Source: Gammaproteobacteria bacterium
Lineage (GTDB): Bacteria > Pseudomonadota > Gammaproteobacteria > Granulosicoccales > Granulosicoccaceae
Length of the DNA stretch: 32,112 nt
Direction: 5' to 3'
Assembly (NCBI GenBank): GCA_019634245.1
Contig: JAHQVR010000064.1
Span: forward strand, 1-32,112
Shown here piece after piece: positions 17,470-26,885 of this stretch. Numbering within the stretch: position 1 is the stretch's first letter; each line of letters opens with the position of its first letter. The notes beneath the pieces are model-generated. The model did not search any database and was not told the DNA's origin. It was given only the letters and a program-made list of their open reading frames with translations. Both the position numbers and the translations under genes were made by a program.

Positions 17470-18090
17470 ATGTTCGTAGTGGGACTCACCGGCGGTATCG
17501 CCAGTGGCAAAACATCGGCCTCGAACGAATTCGCACGCCTTAGCGTGCCCGTGATCGATGCCGATGTAATCGCCCGCGAAGTCGTTGAACCAAATGCAGA
17601 AGGCCTCGGGCAACTCGTTGAACATTTTGGGGAGTCGATTTTAAACGAAGAAGCGGCATTGAATCGCGCCGCGTTGCGAACATTGATCTTTAACGATGAC
17701 AAAGCAAGAGCGGTGGTTGATCAGACACTTCATCCTTTGATTCGCAAGCGTTCAGAGCAGCTATTGCAAGCCGCTGAAGATCAAGGGTACCTGTACGCTA
17801 TCTATGTGGTACCGCTACTGGTTGAGACTGGACAACAGAATCGGTTTGACAGAATCCTTGTGATCGATGTACCTCGAGAACTGCAACTTACGCGGTTAAT
17901 CGCTCGTGATAACACCGATGAGAATCAAGCCAACGCGATATTGGATTCACAGGCCAGCCGCGAAGAGCGTTTGGCAGTAGCCGACGATATTATTCAGAAC
18001 GACCAAGACCCAGAGTCACTGCTCGAAAACGTTCGATTTTTGCATAGAAAATATCAGCATTTGGCACACGAGAAACTGAACAGTGTTTAG
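17470..18090 (+). CDS. coaE: Dephospho-CoA kinase
   Basis: Catalyses the last step of coenzyme A synthesis, phosphorylation of the 3'-hydroxyl of dephospho-CoA with ATP. The P-loop GGIASGKT lies at residues 8-15, followed by VIDADVIAREVV (catalytic Asp region) and, later, VVPLLVETG and the lid-region arginines in TRLIARD. Length of 206 aa is typical. It follows pilD by 48 nt, a linkage common in gammaproteobacteria. The usual next gene yacG is absent; mutT is encoded convergently instead. Confidence 0.96.
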   Translation: MFVVGLTGGIASGKTSASNEFARLSVPVIDADVIAREVVEPNAEGLGQLVEHFGESILNEEAALNRAALRTLIFNDDKARAVVDQTLHPLIRKRSEQLLQAAEDQGYLYAIYVVPLLVETGQQNRFDRILVIDVPRELQLTRLIARDNTDENQANAILDSQASREERLAVADDIIQNDQDPESLLENVRFLHRKYQHLAHEKLNSV

Positions 18091-18126
18091 TGTTGAAAGT
18101 TCAGATGACGTTGGAACTTACTCAGT

Positions 18127-18537
18127 TTAGTTGATCTTCAATTCCACCAGCTTTTCTACAATGGGTTGATTCGCTTCTGGAAATGGCGTATTGGGCAGAT
18201 CAGTCACGGGGGCCCAACGCATGGGTTGTTGTTCGTTGGCCTTTGGCATACCGCTAAATTCGCGCACGGTATACACATGTAGGCGCACCCATTTATCTGA
18301 ATATTTATGTTCAATAGTCAGGAGGGGTTCGGCGGTTATAACTTGCAGATTCAATTCTTCGTCTAGTTCTCTGTACAACGCCTCGAGCAACGATTCGTCC
18401 AATTCCACCTTTCCGCCCGGAAACTCCCACAACCCTCCTTGATGCTGCTTACGATGACGACGAGTGATTAGCACTTTAGAGCCATCGGCAGATAATATTG
18501 CCGCTGCCACGACATCTATAAAGGCGGTACCCAACAA
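18127..18537 (-). CDS. mutT: MutT-family Nudix hydrolase (8-oxo-dGTP diphosphatase)
   Basis: A 136-aa Nudix enzyme expected to hydrolyse 8-oxo-dGTP and so prevent A-to-C transversions. The Nudix box runs G-KVELD-E-SLLEALY-RE-LDEELNL, where the terminal Gly of the consensus is Asn, a tolerated change. The N-terminus VDVVAAAILSADGSKVLITRR and WEFPGGKVELDES are MutT-like. It sits 7 nt after argJ in the operon order secA-argJ-mutT, which is known from other gammaproteobacteria and supports MutT over other Nudix enzymes. It converges on coaE with a 36-nt gap; a weak AAGTTC/GAACTT repeat is the only structure there. Confidence 0.9.
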   Translation of the reverse strand: MLGTAFIDVVAAAILSADGSKVLITRRHRKQHQGGLWEFPGGKVELDESLLEALYRELDEELNLQVITAEPLLTIEHKYSDKWVRLHVYTVREFSGMPKANEQQPMRWAPVTDLPNTPFPEANQPIVEKLVELKIN

Positions 18538-18544
18538 AGGCCGA

Positions 18545-19765
18545 TCAGCTTCGATAATCAGCGTTTATGCTGACATAGTCGTGCGATAAATCACTAGTGT
18601 AAACCGTAGCACCCGCCTGCCCCATCGCGAGATCTATCACTATGCCGATTTCATCACGAGCAAACACCGCTGAGCCTTGCGCTTCTGTGTAACTGGGCGC
18701 TATAACGCCATGTTCAAATAATGTGAGTTCGGCGTTGTCGCCTAATGCAACCTTGACCTTGTTTTGATCTATCCCTTGCACCGATACTTTACCAATGGCC
18801 ATTAACAAACGTCCGATGTTGGCATCCGATGCGAACAGCGCTGTTTTCACCAACGGCGAATTCGCTACGGCAAAAGCCACTTCTTTGGCTTCATCTTCTG
18901 AACTTGCCCCATTCACTTTGACAGTGATGAATTTGGTTGCACCTTCACCGTCTCGAACCAACGCTTGCGCAAGCTCAAGCATCAATTCGTTTAAGGTCCG
19001 TTGAAAATCCGGCCAATGGTCACTAGCCGCGCTCAATGGTATCGATTGACCCGTGGCTGCCAACACACAGGCATCATTGGTGGAAGTATCACTATCTACT
19101 GTCACAACATTAAAACTGTTCGCTACAGCCTTACGCAAAGCCTGCGACAGGTCCGCTGCGTCGATCGCCGCATCCGTAAAAAAGTATGCCAGCATGGTCG
19201 CCATGTTCGGCTGGATCATGCCAGCGCCCTTGACGAACCCAGTAATGGTAATGGGCGTTCCTGAGATATCGATTTGGCGAGAGGAAATTTTCGGCACCGT
19301 ATCGGTGGTCATGATTCCTCTAGCAGCAGAGCGCCAATCGTCTCCAAGCAAACCCGCCGCCTGCCGGATGCCTTGGCGTATCTTTTCATCTGGCAGTTGC
19401 TCGCCGATCACTCCGGTTGAGAACGGCAGCACCTGTTGCGAATCAAGTTGCAGCGCGTCGGCGACGGCAGCGCAATGCCCAGTGGTGATCTTCGCACCTT
19501 CACTGCCGGTTCCGGCGTTAGCATTACCTGAATTAATCAAGTAAGCGCGCACAGCGCCTTGTGTCTGTTCCAGGTGCTGGCGTGCAATTTGAACCGGAGC
19601 GGCAGCGAAATGGTTTTGAGTGAATACGCCAGCCACTGTAGACTCTGCTGCTAACTGCACCAGCACCAGATCAGGTGAGCCATCTTTTTTTATACCGGCT
19701 GCCACGGTGGCTAGCTGTACGCCCGACACTGGAACTGCCGGGGGTAGGGTGAGATTAACGGGCAT
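18545..19765 (-). CDS. argJ: Bifunctional ornithine acetyltransferase / N-acetylglutamate synthase
   Basis: The arginine-pathway enzyme that transfers the acetyl group from N-acetylornithine to glutamate, and in bifunctional forms also uses acetyl-CoA. It cleaves itself into alpha and beta chains. The cleavage site is visible as KGAGMIQPNMAT/ML, with Thr190 the new N-terminal nucleophile. Other family signatures are LINSGNANAGTG and TTDTVPK. Length of 406 aa is usual. The start is the ATG at 19765, 28 nt after the secA stop on the same strand. Whether it is bifunctional cannot be read from the sequence alone. Confidence 0.95.
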   Translation of the reverse strand: MPVNLTLPPAVPVSGVQLATVAAGIKKDGSPDLVLVQLAAESTVAGVFTQNHFAAAPVQIARQHLEQTQGAVRAYLINSGNANAGTGSEGAKITTGHCAAVADALQLDSQQVLPFSTGVIGEQLPDEKIRQGIRQAAGLLGDDWRSAARGIMTTDTVPKISSRQIDISGTPITITGFVKGAGMIQPNMATMLAYFFTDAAIDAADLSQALRKAVANSFNVVTVDSDTSTNDACVLAATGQSIPLSAASDHWPDFQRTLNELMLELAQALVRDGEGATKFITVKVNGASSEDEAKEVAFAVANSPLVKTALFASDANIGRLLMAIGKVSVQGIDQNKVKVALGDNAELTLFEHGVIAPSYTEAQGSAVFARDEIGIVIDLAMGQAGATVYTSDLSHDYVSINADYRS

Positions 19766-19793
19766 GCGATACCTTCACTTCAAACGGCGTCGT

Positions 19794-22598
19794 TCAGTTC
19801 AGCTTGCCATGACATTGTTTGAATTTCTTTCCCGAGCCACACCAGCATGGTTCATTGCGACCGAGCTTTTTTTCCTCTCGCACATACGGTGTGGCCGGAG
19901 CTGCAGCCGCCGTCTGTCCAGCGCGATTCTTCATCACAGCTTCGCGCTGAGCATTGGCCATCGCAACCGCTTGTTCTGCCTCTGATTGTGGCTCTTCCGC
20001 TGAGGCTGCCGAGTCGGACAATGCACTCGCTGCCTCTTGATGTTGATAGCTGACTTCTGCAGCTTGCGCTTGAGCCGCCTGCGCCGCCTGCACCTGTTCT
20101 ACTTGACTGGCATCTCGGACCTGCACCTGAGCTAAGGTCGACACCACCTGCTTTTTGTATTCGGTTAACATCCGAGAGAACAGCTCAAACGATTCTCGCT
20201 TATATTCCTGTTTAGGATTTTTCTGGGCATACCCTCTTAACCCCACGCTCTGACGCAGGTAATCCATACCGGCCAAATGATCCTTCCAGTGTTCGTCCAG
20301 AGCTTTGAGCATCACATACTTCTCAAACTCACGCAGACTCTCAGTCCCTGCGGCGGACTCTTTCTCGGCATAGCGTTCTTTAAGCCGATCGACGATGCGC
20401 TGATGTATAGCTTCCTCTGCGATGTCAGGATCGTCTTCCACCCAACTCGCCACATCGAATTCTTCGCTAGTGATTTGCTTCAGCTCTTGTTGCAAACCGG
20501 GTAAATCCCACATTTCCTCGAGTGACCCTGGGGGAATGTAACCGTTAACTATCTCAGGAATCACTTCATCACGAAGATCATCAACCACCTCAGCCACTGA
20601 TTCCGATTCCATCAATTCACTGCGCTGCTCATACACCAGTTTGCGTTGATCATTGGCCACATCATCGTATTCCAGAAGCTGCTTACGCATATCAAAGTTA
20701 TGGCCTTCGACTTTGCGCTGCGCATTTTCAATGGCTTTGGTCACCCAGGGATGCTCAATGGCTTCGCCTTCCTGCATACCCAGTTTCTGCATGAGTGTGC
20801 TGACGCGCTCTGAGGCAAAAATACGCATCAAATTATCTTCAAGCGATAAGTAAAACCGACTAGAACCCGCATCACCCTGTCGACCCGCTCGACCTCGAAG
20901 CTGATTGTCGATACGGCGCGATTCATGGCGTTCAGTGCCGATGATATGTAGTCCACCGTTTTTCAGCACATCGTCGTGGCGTTCTTGCCATTGGTGTTTG
21001 ATCTGTTCAGCTGCCGATGCATCGTCGGCATCGACCGTGGCTAGCTCAGCATCGAGGCTGCCACCTAACACAATGTCAGTACCTCGACCGGCCATATTGG
21101 TTGCGATAGTCACCGCACCTGGACGACCCGCATTTTCAATAATGTTGGCTTCTCGCTCATGCTGCTTAGCATTCAGTACTTCATGAGCTATTTTTTTCTG
21201 TCGCAAAAGACCGGCAAGTAGCTCAGAAGATTCGATGGAAGTGGTACCCACCAGCACGGGTTGATTGCGTTGCACGCAACCTTCAATGTCTTCGATGATG
21301 GCGTCGTATTTCTCCTGCTGAGTCAGGTACACCAAATCCGGCTTATCATCTCTGATCATATCTCGGTGTGTGGGGATCACGACCACTTCTAAGTTGTAGA
21401 TCTGCTGGAATTCGAAGGCTTCGGTATCAGCAGTACCCGTCATGCCCGCAAGCTTGTTATACAGACGGAATAGGTTCTGAAAGGTAATCGAGGCGAGCGT
21501 TTGGTTTTCTCGCTGTATAGCTACACCTTCTTTGGCCTCGACCGCCTGATGCAAGCCATCAGACCATCGCCGGCCAGGCATCGTGCGTCCGGTAAATTCA
21601 TCGACGATCACGACTTCACCGTTACTAACAATGTAGTCGATGTCCTTTTGAAACATCGCATGGGCGCGTAGGGCCGCATTTAAATGATGCATCAGCGCAA
21701 TGTGGGCAGGGTCGTACAAACTCTCGCCTTCTTCGAGAATGCCGTGGCTGGCTAATAAATCCTCGACTTTGTCATGGCCTGCTTCAGTCAGCTGAACTTG
21801 CTTGCCTTTTTCATCAACGGCATAGTCTCCATCGCCCTCTTCTTCTGACTCCTGCTTAGTCAGCTGGGGAACCAATTGATTGACCTTTTGATACAGCTCA
21901 GAATTTTGTTCTGCTGGGCCTGAAATTATCAATGGCGTACGAGCTTCATCGATCAGGATGGAATCGACTTCATCGACGATGGCGTAGTTAAGTCCACGTT
22001 GAACTTTCCGATCGACCGACAGTGCCATGTTGTCGCGTAGATAATCAAAGCCAAACTCATTGTTCGTGCCATAAGTGACATCGCAGGCATAAGCATCGCG
22101 GCGCTCTTCGGTGGACATGCCACTAACAATGACACCAACCGACAATCCAAGAAATTGATACAACTTACCCATCCACTCCGAATCTCGGCGGGCGAGGTAG
22201 TCATTCACGGTAACGACGTGAACGCCATCGCCGCTCAACGCGTTCAAGTAGACCGAGGCTGTGGCCACGAGCGTTTTACCCTCGCCCGTTCTCATCTCAG
22301 CAATTTTGCCCTCGTGCAACACCCTCGAGCCTATCAGCTGGACATCAAAGTGGCGCATTCCCAGCGCGCGCACACTGCCCTCTCGAACAACCGCAAAGGC
22401 ATCGGGCAATAAGCTCTCTAGTGTGGCTCCGTCGGCCAGTCGTTGCCGAAATTCGTCGGTCTTTGCCAGCAGCTGCTCATCGGACAATCCCTGAAGAGAC
22501 ACTTCTTGCACGTTGATGGCATCAACATCGCGCCGCAGTTTCTTGATGGTTCGATCGTTACTACTTCCAACGATCTTCTTAACGAGATTACCGAACAT
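19794..22598 (-). CDS. secA: Preprotein translocase ATPase SecA
   Basis: The motor that pushes unfolded preproteins through SecYEG. It begins [19 protein letters not shown], and NBD1 contains Walker A MRTGEGKT near residue 102 and the DEVD box in [17 protein letters not shown]2 has [10 protein letters not shown] and [10 protein letters not shown]. The helical scaffold follows, then a long Ala/Gln-rich linker ([10 protein letters not shown]) and the zinc-binding SEC-C motif [13 protein letters not shown] near the end, which binds SecB and lipid. Length of 934 aa is within the family range. I find no secM-like arrest peptide upstream; the 163-nt gap to the M23 peptidase gene has no convincing small ORF. 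Confidence 0.98.
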   Translation of the reverse strand: MFGNLVKKIVGSSNDRTIKKLRRDVDAINVQEVSLQGLSDEQLLAKTDEFRQRLADGATLESLLPDAFAVVREGSVRALGMRHFDVQLIGSRVLHEGKIAEMRTGEGKTLVATASVYLNALSGDGVHVVTVNDYLARRDSEWMGKLYQFLGLSVGVIVSGMSTEERRDAYACDVTYGTNNEFGFDYLRDNMALSVDRKVQRGLNYAIVDEVDSILIDEARTPLIISGPAEQNSELYQKVNQLVPQLTKQESEEEGDGDYAVDEKGKQVQLTEAGHDKVEDLLASHGILEEGESLYDPAHIALMHHLNAALRAHAMFQKDIDYIVSNGEVVIVDEFTGRTMPGRRWSDGLHQAVEAKEGVAIQRENQTLASITFQNLFRLYNKLAGMTGTADTEAFEFQQIYNLEVVVIPTHRDMIRDDKPDLVYLTQQEKYDAIIEDIEGCVQRNQPVLVGTTSIESSELLAGLLRQKKIAHEVLNAKQHEREANIIENAGRPGAVTIATNMAGRGTDIVLGGSLDAELATVDADDASAAEQIKHQWQERHDDVLKNGGLHIIGTERHESRRIDNQLRGRAGRQGDAGSSRFYLSLEDNLMRIFASERVSTLMQKLGMQEGEAIEHPWVTKAIENAQRKVEGHNFDMRKQLLEYDDVANDQRKLVYEQRSELMESESVAEVVDDLRDEVIPEIVNGYIPPGSLEEMWDLPGLQQELKQITSEEFDVASWVEDDPDIAEEAIHQRIVDRLKERYAEKESAAGTESLREFEKYVMLKALDEHWKDHLAGMDYLRQSVGLRGYAQKNPKQEYKRESFELFSRMLTEYKKQVVSTLAQVQVRDASQVEQVQAAQAAQAQAAEVSYQHQEAASALSDSAASAEEPQSEAEQAVAMANAQREAVMKNRAGQTAAAAPATPYVREEKKLGRNEPCWCGSGKKFKQCHGKLN

Positions 22599-22761
22599 GA
22601 ACTATGGACCTTGTAGGTTATTCGCGAGCCTGACTAAGGCCCTTTTCATAGGTAACGGCAAACGACTGATGCGTCCAGGAATCCGCGCTCACTGCCTGAA
22701 ACCGATGCCCCTATTATGACACCGAACACCACAACAACACGTACTTGATGCGGTAAATGCT

Positions 22762-23886
22762 CTACCGTAGAAACAACATCGGGTCAACGTGGCGACCGTC
22801 CAGTTGCACCTCCACGTGGACGTGGGGCCCAGTCGATCTACCTGACGTGCCCAGCGTTGCAATCTGCTCACCCTTAAACACATGCTGCCCGTTGGCAACG
22901 GTCAAACTATCATTGTGGGCATAACGAGTTCGATACCCATTGGCGTGCTGGAGTTCAACCAACTGACCAAAAGCCCCATTTTTACCGGCAAACACCACCA
23001 CACCATCTGCCAGGGCCAGTATCGGATCGCCGACCTCACCGGAGAAATCAACACCCCTGTGCAACTGTGATTTGCCAAGAAACGGGTCTGTTCGATAGCC
23101 GTAGCGAGAGGATATGGGCCCGCCCACGACAGGTTTACCCGAGACCGCCTGATCATGAACCAAGCGTCGTTCAACAAACAATCGGTTCAGAATGTCCGCT
23201 TTCCCACTCATCGTATATAAAGCTTCTTCGAACAAATTCAATTGCCCTAAGGTTTTTTCTTTGACCAAAGCCGGTTGACTCACCGACTCTGGGTTGAAGA
23301 ACCCACTGTCCTCAATATCAATATCCAGATCAAATTCACTGTCATTGAGTTCTGCCACTTCGGCTAAATGTGCGAATAATGTACGCAACCGGAGAATCTC
23401 GGCATGCAGCCGACCCAATTGCTCCAATTCCACTGCCACTGTTCGATTCGGGGCATCGTCGGTGGCCACATTCTCACCGAGACCCGACCATGGGGCCTGA
23501 AGCTGATTCATCGAGAAGCTTGCTGGAACCTCGTGGATCGACCCAACGGCATTCGAATTGCCCCGCAGCACATACCCCGCAGCGCCACTGATCAACAGCG
23601 CAACACCGAACAACACCGGTGGAATACAACTTGCCATTCTCGGTGAGCTTTTCAGGGTATCCAAGTGCCAAATGCGGCGAAGCTGTTCCAATCCAGGAAC
23701 AGGCGATCGTCGATGCTCAGGCTCTGTGTAGCGTCGAAGCAGATTGAGTTTGCCAGGACTTGGATTTGTTCTGAAACCCAGGCGTCTTAACGTGCGCACT
23801 GACCAATGACGTGCGCTGTGCTTTAATGCCTGCAACAGCCTTTGGTCTATGACAGTCGGTTTGGGTAATTTCATGAAGTCAGTCAA
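22762..23886 (-). CDS. M23 family (LytM-type) peptidoglycan endopeptidase, membrane anchored
   Basis: A putative zinc endopeptidase acting on periplasmic peptidoglycan. A basic N-terminal tail of about 80 residues precedes one membrane segment (CIPPVLFGVALLISGAAGYVL), then a helical region, then the LytM domain. Zinc ligands are intact: HRGVDF (His and Asp) and HVHVE (second His of HXH), so it is predicted to be active. Up to 374 aa. The start is uncertain: TTG at 23886 has GAGAGG 11 nt upstream, an ATG lies at 23874, and a later ATG at 23637 would begin just before the membrane helix. An M23 gene beside secA and lpxC also occurs in Pseudomonas. Confidence 0.88.
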   Translation of the reverse strand: MTDFMKLPKPTVIDQRLLQALKHSARHWSVRTLRRLGFRTNPSPGKLNLLRRYTEPEHRRSPVPGLEQLRRIWHLDTLKSSPRMASCIPPVLFGVALLISGAAGYVLRGNSNAVGSIHEVPASFSMNQLQAPWSGLGENVATDDAPNRTVAVELEQLGRLHAEILRLRTLFAHLAEVAELNDSEFDLDIDIEDSGFFNPESVSQPALVKEKTLGQLNLFEEALYTMSGKADILNRLFVERRLVHDQAVSGKPVVGGPISSRYGYRTDPFLGKSQLHRGVDFSGEVGDPILALADGVVVFAGKNGAFGQLVELQHANGYRTRYAHNDSLTVANGQHVFKGEQIATLGTSGRSTGPHVHVEVQLDGRHVDPMLFLR

Positions 23887-24289
23887 CGAGTTAATCGCCT
23901 CTCGGACAAAAGCCGCGGTGCGAGAAAATGAACGGTTAACTCAAGTGATTTCACAGATTGTGCCAGCAGCTGCGATACCTCATATCCAATTTTGCCGCGT
24001 CGATCAGGCGATATTAAAAGTGACCCTAAACAATGCCAGCTGGGTGGCGAGATTACGCTTTTGCCAAAGCCAGATTGTTGACGAAATATCGCGACAAGTT
24101 CGCCCAATCAAGGAAGTGACCTGGCATATATTGCCGGCCGAAATCGAACCGACCTGTCGAACCTCCAAACGCCCAAGAATGGCTAGCTCCAAAGCATCAG
24201 CGCACACCGTGCGCCGGACAGCCGCTGCCCTCGAGGACGGTCGATTACGCAAAGCGCTATTGTCGGTGGCAGACAAGCTGGATTCTTGA
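23873..24289 (+). CDS. dciA: DciA-like protein (DUF721), probable replicative helicase loader
   Basis: A small basic protein (138 aa) matching the DUF721 pattern in HIQFCRVDQAILKVTLNNAS then WVARLRFCQSQIVDEI. DciA proteins help load the DnaB helicase in bacteria that lack DnaC. The C-terminal third is Ser/Arg/Lys-rich and likely disordered. The start at 23873 (MKSVNELI) is preferred over 23849 because the earlier residues are unlike the family, but this is a judgement. In Pseudomonas a DUF721 gene also sits between lpxC and an M23 peptidase. Here it faces away from the peptidase gene, and its candidate start codon overlaps that gene's on the opposite strand. Confidence 0.8.
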   Translation: MKSVNELIASRTKAAVRENERLTQVISQIVPAAAIPHIQFCRVDQAILKVTLNNASWVARLRFCQSQIVDEISRQVRPIKEVTWHILPAEIEPTCRTSKRPRMASSKASAHTVRRTAAALEDGRLRKALLSVADKLDS

Positions 24290-24294
24290 CGCAT

Positions 24295-24338
24295 AAAAAA
24301 GGGCGAAGGGGCGCAGATAGGCCCATTCGCCCCGTTTT
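24295..24338. terminator. Bidirectional terminator between dciA and lpxC
   Basis: GGGCGAA (24301-24307) pairs with TTCGCCC (24326-24332). A run of A (24295-24300) lies on the left and CGTTTT (24333-24338) on the right, so transcripts from either side meet a stem followed by U residues. The minus-strand tail of six T, serving lpxC, is the stronger. Both convergent genes end within about 30 nt of it. Confidence 0.8.
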
Positions 24339-24362
24339 GGGTAACGAACTGAGAAGCTGTGT

Positions 24363-25277
24363 TTAGCCGACAGCTTCCTGTGCTGCAGTATAAGAAATCG
24401 GGGCGGTTTCCACATCTTCGAACACCACCTCTTCCCAAGCTGACTGCTGCTGGAGTAGCTCACGGAGCAGGCGGTTGTTCAGCGCATGACCGGATTTGTG
24501 ACCCGTAAAAGAGCCAATCAGACTGTGCCCCAGTAAGTAAAGATCACCGATCGCATCGAGAATTTTATGCCGCACAAATTCGTTGCGGTAGCGCAGACCA
24601 TCTTCATTCAACACTCGATAGTCGTCGATAACGATGGCGTTATCTAAGCTGCCGCCTCTGGCTAGATCCTTTTTACGCAACGCCTCAATATCCCGCATAA
24701 ATCCAAAAGTGCGTGCCCGACTAATTTCACGAACAAATGAGGTGGATGAGAAATCGACTTCAGTGGTTTGTTCTTCGCCTTTGAATACAGGATGATCGAA
24801 ATCGATAGTGAATTTAACTTTGAAGCCATCGAACGGATCGAAGCGGGCAAATTTATCGCCATCGCGAACTTCCACGGCTTTCTTGATGCGCGTGAATTTT
24901 TTTGCAGCGCCTTGCTCAAGAATGCCTGCGGATTGGATCAAAAAGACAAAAGGAGCGGCACTGCCGTCCATGATCGGCACCTCATCCGAGGACAGATCCA
25001 CAAAACAGTTGTCGATACCCAAACCAGCCAATGCTGCCATCAGGTGTTCGACGGTGGATACCCGAACGCCGTCCTTCCCCAGCGAGGTAGCCAACTCCGT
25101 GTCTTGAACATTCAACGGGTGGCTAGGGATCACCACCGGAGGATGACTGTCCACTCGGCGGAAAATCACGCCTGAATCGATAGGCGCTGGACTGAGTGTG
25201 AGGAATACCTTCTGACCCGTGTGTAGCCCTATGCCCGTAGCGCGGATAGTGTTTTTTAGAGTTCTTTGTCGTATCAC
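24363..25277 (-). CDS. lpxC: UDP-3-O-acyl-N-acetylglucosamine deacetylase
   Basis: The zinc deacetylase that commits UDP-acyl-GlcNAc to lipid A synthesis. Zinc ligands are visible as [10 protein letters not shown] (His) and HKILDAIGD (His and Asp), with the catalytic His in [12 protein letters not shown]; the opening [20 protein letters not shown] is diagnostic. I choose the GTG at 25277, which gives 304 aa like E. coli (305) and has AGGA 11 nt upstream. A longer frame from 25307 adds ten residues not found in the family. It follows ftsZ on the same strand, but a terminator lies between them, so it likely has its own promoter. Confidence 0.97.
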   Translation of the reverse strand: MIRQRTLKNTIRATGIGLHTGQKVFLTLSPAPIDSGVIFRRVDSHPPVVIPSHPLNVQDTELATSLGKDGVRVSTVEHLMAALAGLGIDNCFVDLSSDEVPIMDGSAAPFVFLIQSAGILEQGAAKKFTRIKKAVEVRDGDKFARFDPFDGFKVKFTIDFDHPVFKGEEQTTEVDFSSTSFVREISRARTFGFMRDIEALRKKDLARGGSLDNAIVIDDYRVLNEDGLRYRNEFVRHKILDAIGDLYLLGHSLIGSFTGHKSGHALNNRLLRELLQQQSAWEEVVFEDVETAPISYTAAQEAVG

Positions 25278-25318
25278 TTTGGTTAAGATCCTGAGCGCGA
25301 AATTCAAAACGGCGAATG

Positions 25319-25326
25319 TTTATATA
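25319..25326 (-). promoter_or_regulatory. Possible -10 box of lpxC
   Basis: The minus strand reads TATATAAA at 25326-25319, about 42 nt before the lpxC GTG and downstream of the ftsZ terminator. It is the best -10 candidate in the gap. No good -35 box lies 16-18 nt upstream, so the call rests mainly on position. Confidence 0.3.
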
Positions 25327-25384
25327 GCAGCAGTTTTGAAGCTTCGCAGCGCCGGATGCCCAATGAGGCAATTTGGCACACTAG

Positions 25385-25415
25385 AAAAGCAAGTGGCGCT
25401 ATTGCTAGCGCCACT
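25385..25415 (-). terminator. Intrinsic terminator after ftsZ
   Basis: AGTGGCGCTA (25392-25401) and TAGCGCCACT (25406-25415) form a perfect 10-bp stem with a 4-nt loop. On the minus strand it is followed by TGCTTTTC. It lies 77 nt after the ftsZ stop and separates the division operon from lpxC. Confidence 0.78.
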
Positions 25416-25491
25416 CGATCTTGCCTAATTTTACCTACACTTGGGCGGTGTTCCCAGCATTCTTAAGCACTGGTAATTCACCGCCGAGGCA

Positions 25492-26730
25492 CTAATCCGC
25501 CTGACGTCGCAAAAATGCAGGAATATCCAGGTATTTTACGTCCTGGCCGCCTCCTGTCTGTTCTGCCGGTTGCGCAGAACCACGAGCAGTTTTGCGAACC
25601 ACTGACGGTTTCTGGTAATCATCATAGGGAGAGGTGCCCATACCGGCATTCCCGGCCGAACCTCCAGTCATTGGCGGGGTTGCACCCCCGGCACGACCGC
25701 CGGCTGCCGCGACTCGGGCACCCATACTCTGCGCTTGGGGTATCGATCGCACTGAAGCGGCTCGCGCCTGCTGCTGCTGACCCAGCCCAGTGGCGACCAC
25801 GGTGACTCGCAGTTCGCCTTCGAGCGACTCATCTATGGCCGTCCCAACGACAACCGTGGCATCGTCTGCGGCAAATTGACGCACAACATTGCCCACCTCT
25901 TCGAATTCACCAATGGCCATATCTAAGCCGGCAGTGATATTCACCAAAATACCGCGCGCACCAGACAGATCAATATCTTCGAGTAACGGGCTTGAAATGG
26001 CCATTTCTGCCGCTTCGGTGGCACGCTCATCGCCTCGACCGATACCTGAGCCCATCATCGCCAGTCCCATTTCAGACATCACGGTGCGTACATCGGCGAA
26101 ATCCACATTGATCAGGCCCGGATTAGTGATGAGTTCTGCAATCCCCTGCACTGCACCTCGAAGCACATCGTTTGCCGCACTGAACGCGTCGATCAGACTG
26201 ATGTTCTTACCCAATACAGACAACAACTTCTCATTCGGTATGGTAATCAGCGAATCCACATGAGTTCGCAATTCTTCAATGCCCTGTTGCGCCACATGCA
26301 TGCGCTTTTGGCCTTCAAACGGAAACGGTTTGGTGACCACCGCGACGGTCAACACGCCCATCTCTCGAGCAATTTGGGCAACCACTGGAATAGCTCCCGT
26401 ACCGGTTCCACCACCCATACCTGCTGTGATGAATAACATATCAGTACCTTGAATCAGGTCCTGCAGCCGCTCCCGATCTTCCATCGCCGCTTGCCGACCA
26501 ACCTCAGGATTGGCACCCGCACCCAAGCCCTTAGTAATGCTCTGACCAATGTGCAAAACCGTGGTGGCCGACATGCCTTTCAACGCCTGAGCATCGGTAT
26601 TGGCACAAATAAAATCTACGCCTTCAATACCTTGATCGACCATATGCTGTACAGCGTTACTACCACCACCGCCTACACCAACAAGCTTGATCACTGGCGC
26701 ATCATTAATGGTATCTACTAGTTCGAACAT
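25492..26730 (-). CDS. ftsZ: Cell division GTPase FtsZ
   Basis: The tubulin homologue that forms the Z-ring. The N-terminal GTPase domain begins [14 protein letters not shown] and has the tubulin signature GGGTGTG at 106-112. The T7 loop [11 protein letters not shown] carries the catalytic aspartate region. A Gly/Ala-rich linker of about 60 residues leads to the conserved C-terminal peptide [11 protein letters not shown], which binds FtsA and ZipA. Length of 412 aa is normal. The start ATG at 26730 is preceded by GGGGG at 26744-26740 as the only ribosome-site candidate. The 155-nt gap to ftsA is AT-rich and probably holds a promoter, though I see no strong box. Confidence 0.98.
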   Translation of the reverse strand: MFELVDTINDAPVIKLVGVGGGGSNAVQHMVDQGIEGVDFICANTDAQALKGMSATTVLHIGQSITKGLGAGANPEVGRQAAMEDRERLQDLIQGTDMLFITAGMGGGTGTGAIPVVAQIAREMGVLTVAVVTKPFPFEGQKRMHVAQQGIEELRTHVDSLITIPNEKLLSVLGKNISLIDAFSAANDVLRGAVQGIAELITNPGLINVDFADVRTVMSEMGLAMMGSGIGRGDERATEAAEMAISSPLLEDIDLSGARGILVNITAGLDMAIGEFEEVGNVVRQFAADDATVVVGTAIDESLEGELRVTVVATGLGQQQQARAASVRSIPQAQSMGARVAAAGGRAGGATPPMTGGSAGNAGMGTSPYDDYQKPSVVRKTARGSAQPAEQTGGGQDVKYLDIPAFLRRQAD

Positions 26731-26885
26731 AAGTTACTACCCCCAAAAAAAAAGTTTAACAATGACAATACATCGACATCGGTGACTTAGCCGTGTCGTG
26801 CTCTATGAATAAAAACAACCCTGTTAACTGCTAATCACTTATAAAAATCAACTCTAAAAAAACTATCTATAACGGCAATCCTCCA

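Noticed and set aside
18097..18116. Inverted repeat AAGTTC/GAACTT between coaE and mutT as a shared terminator
   Set aside because: Only six AT-rich pairs with a long loop and no T-tract on either side.
22599..22761. Possible secM-like translational arrest leader before secA
   Set aside because: No small frame with a ribosome site, signal peptide and arrest-like C-terminus can be read in this gap on the secA strand.
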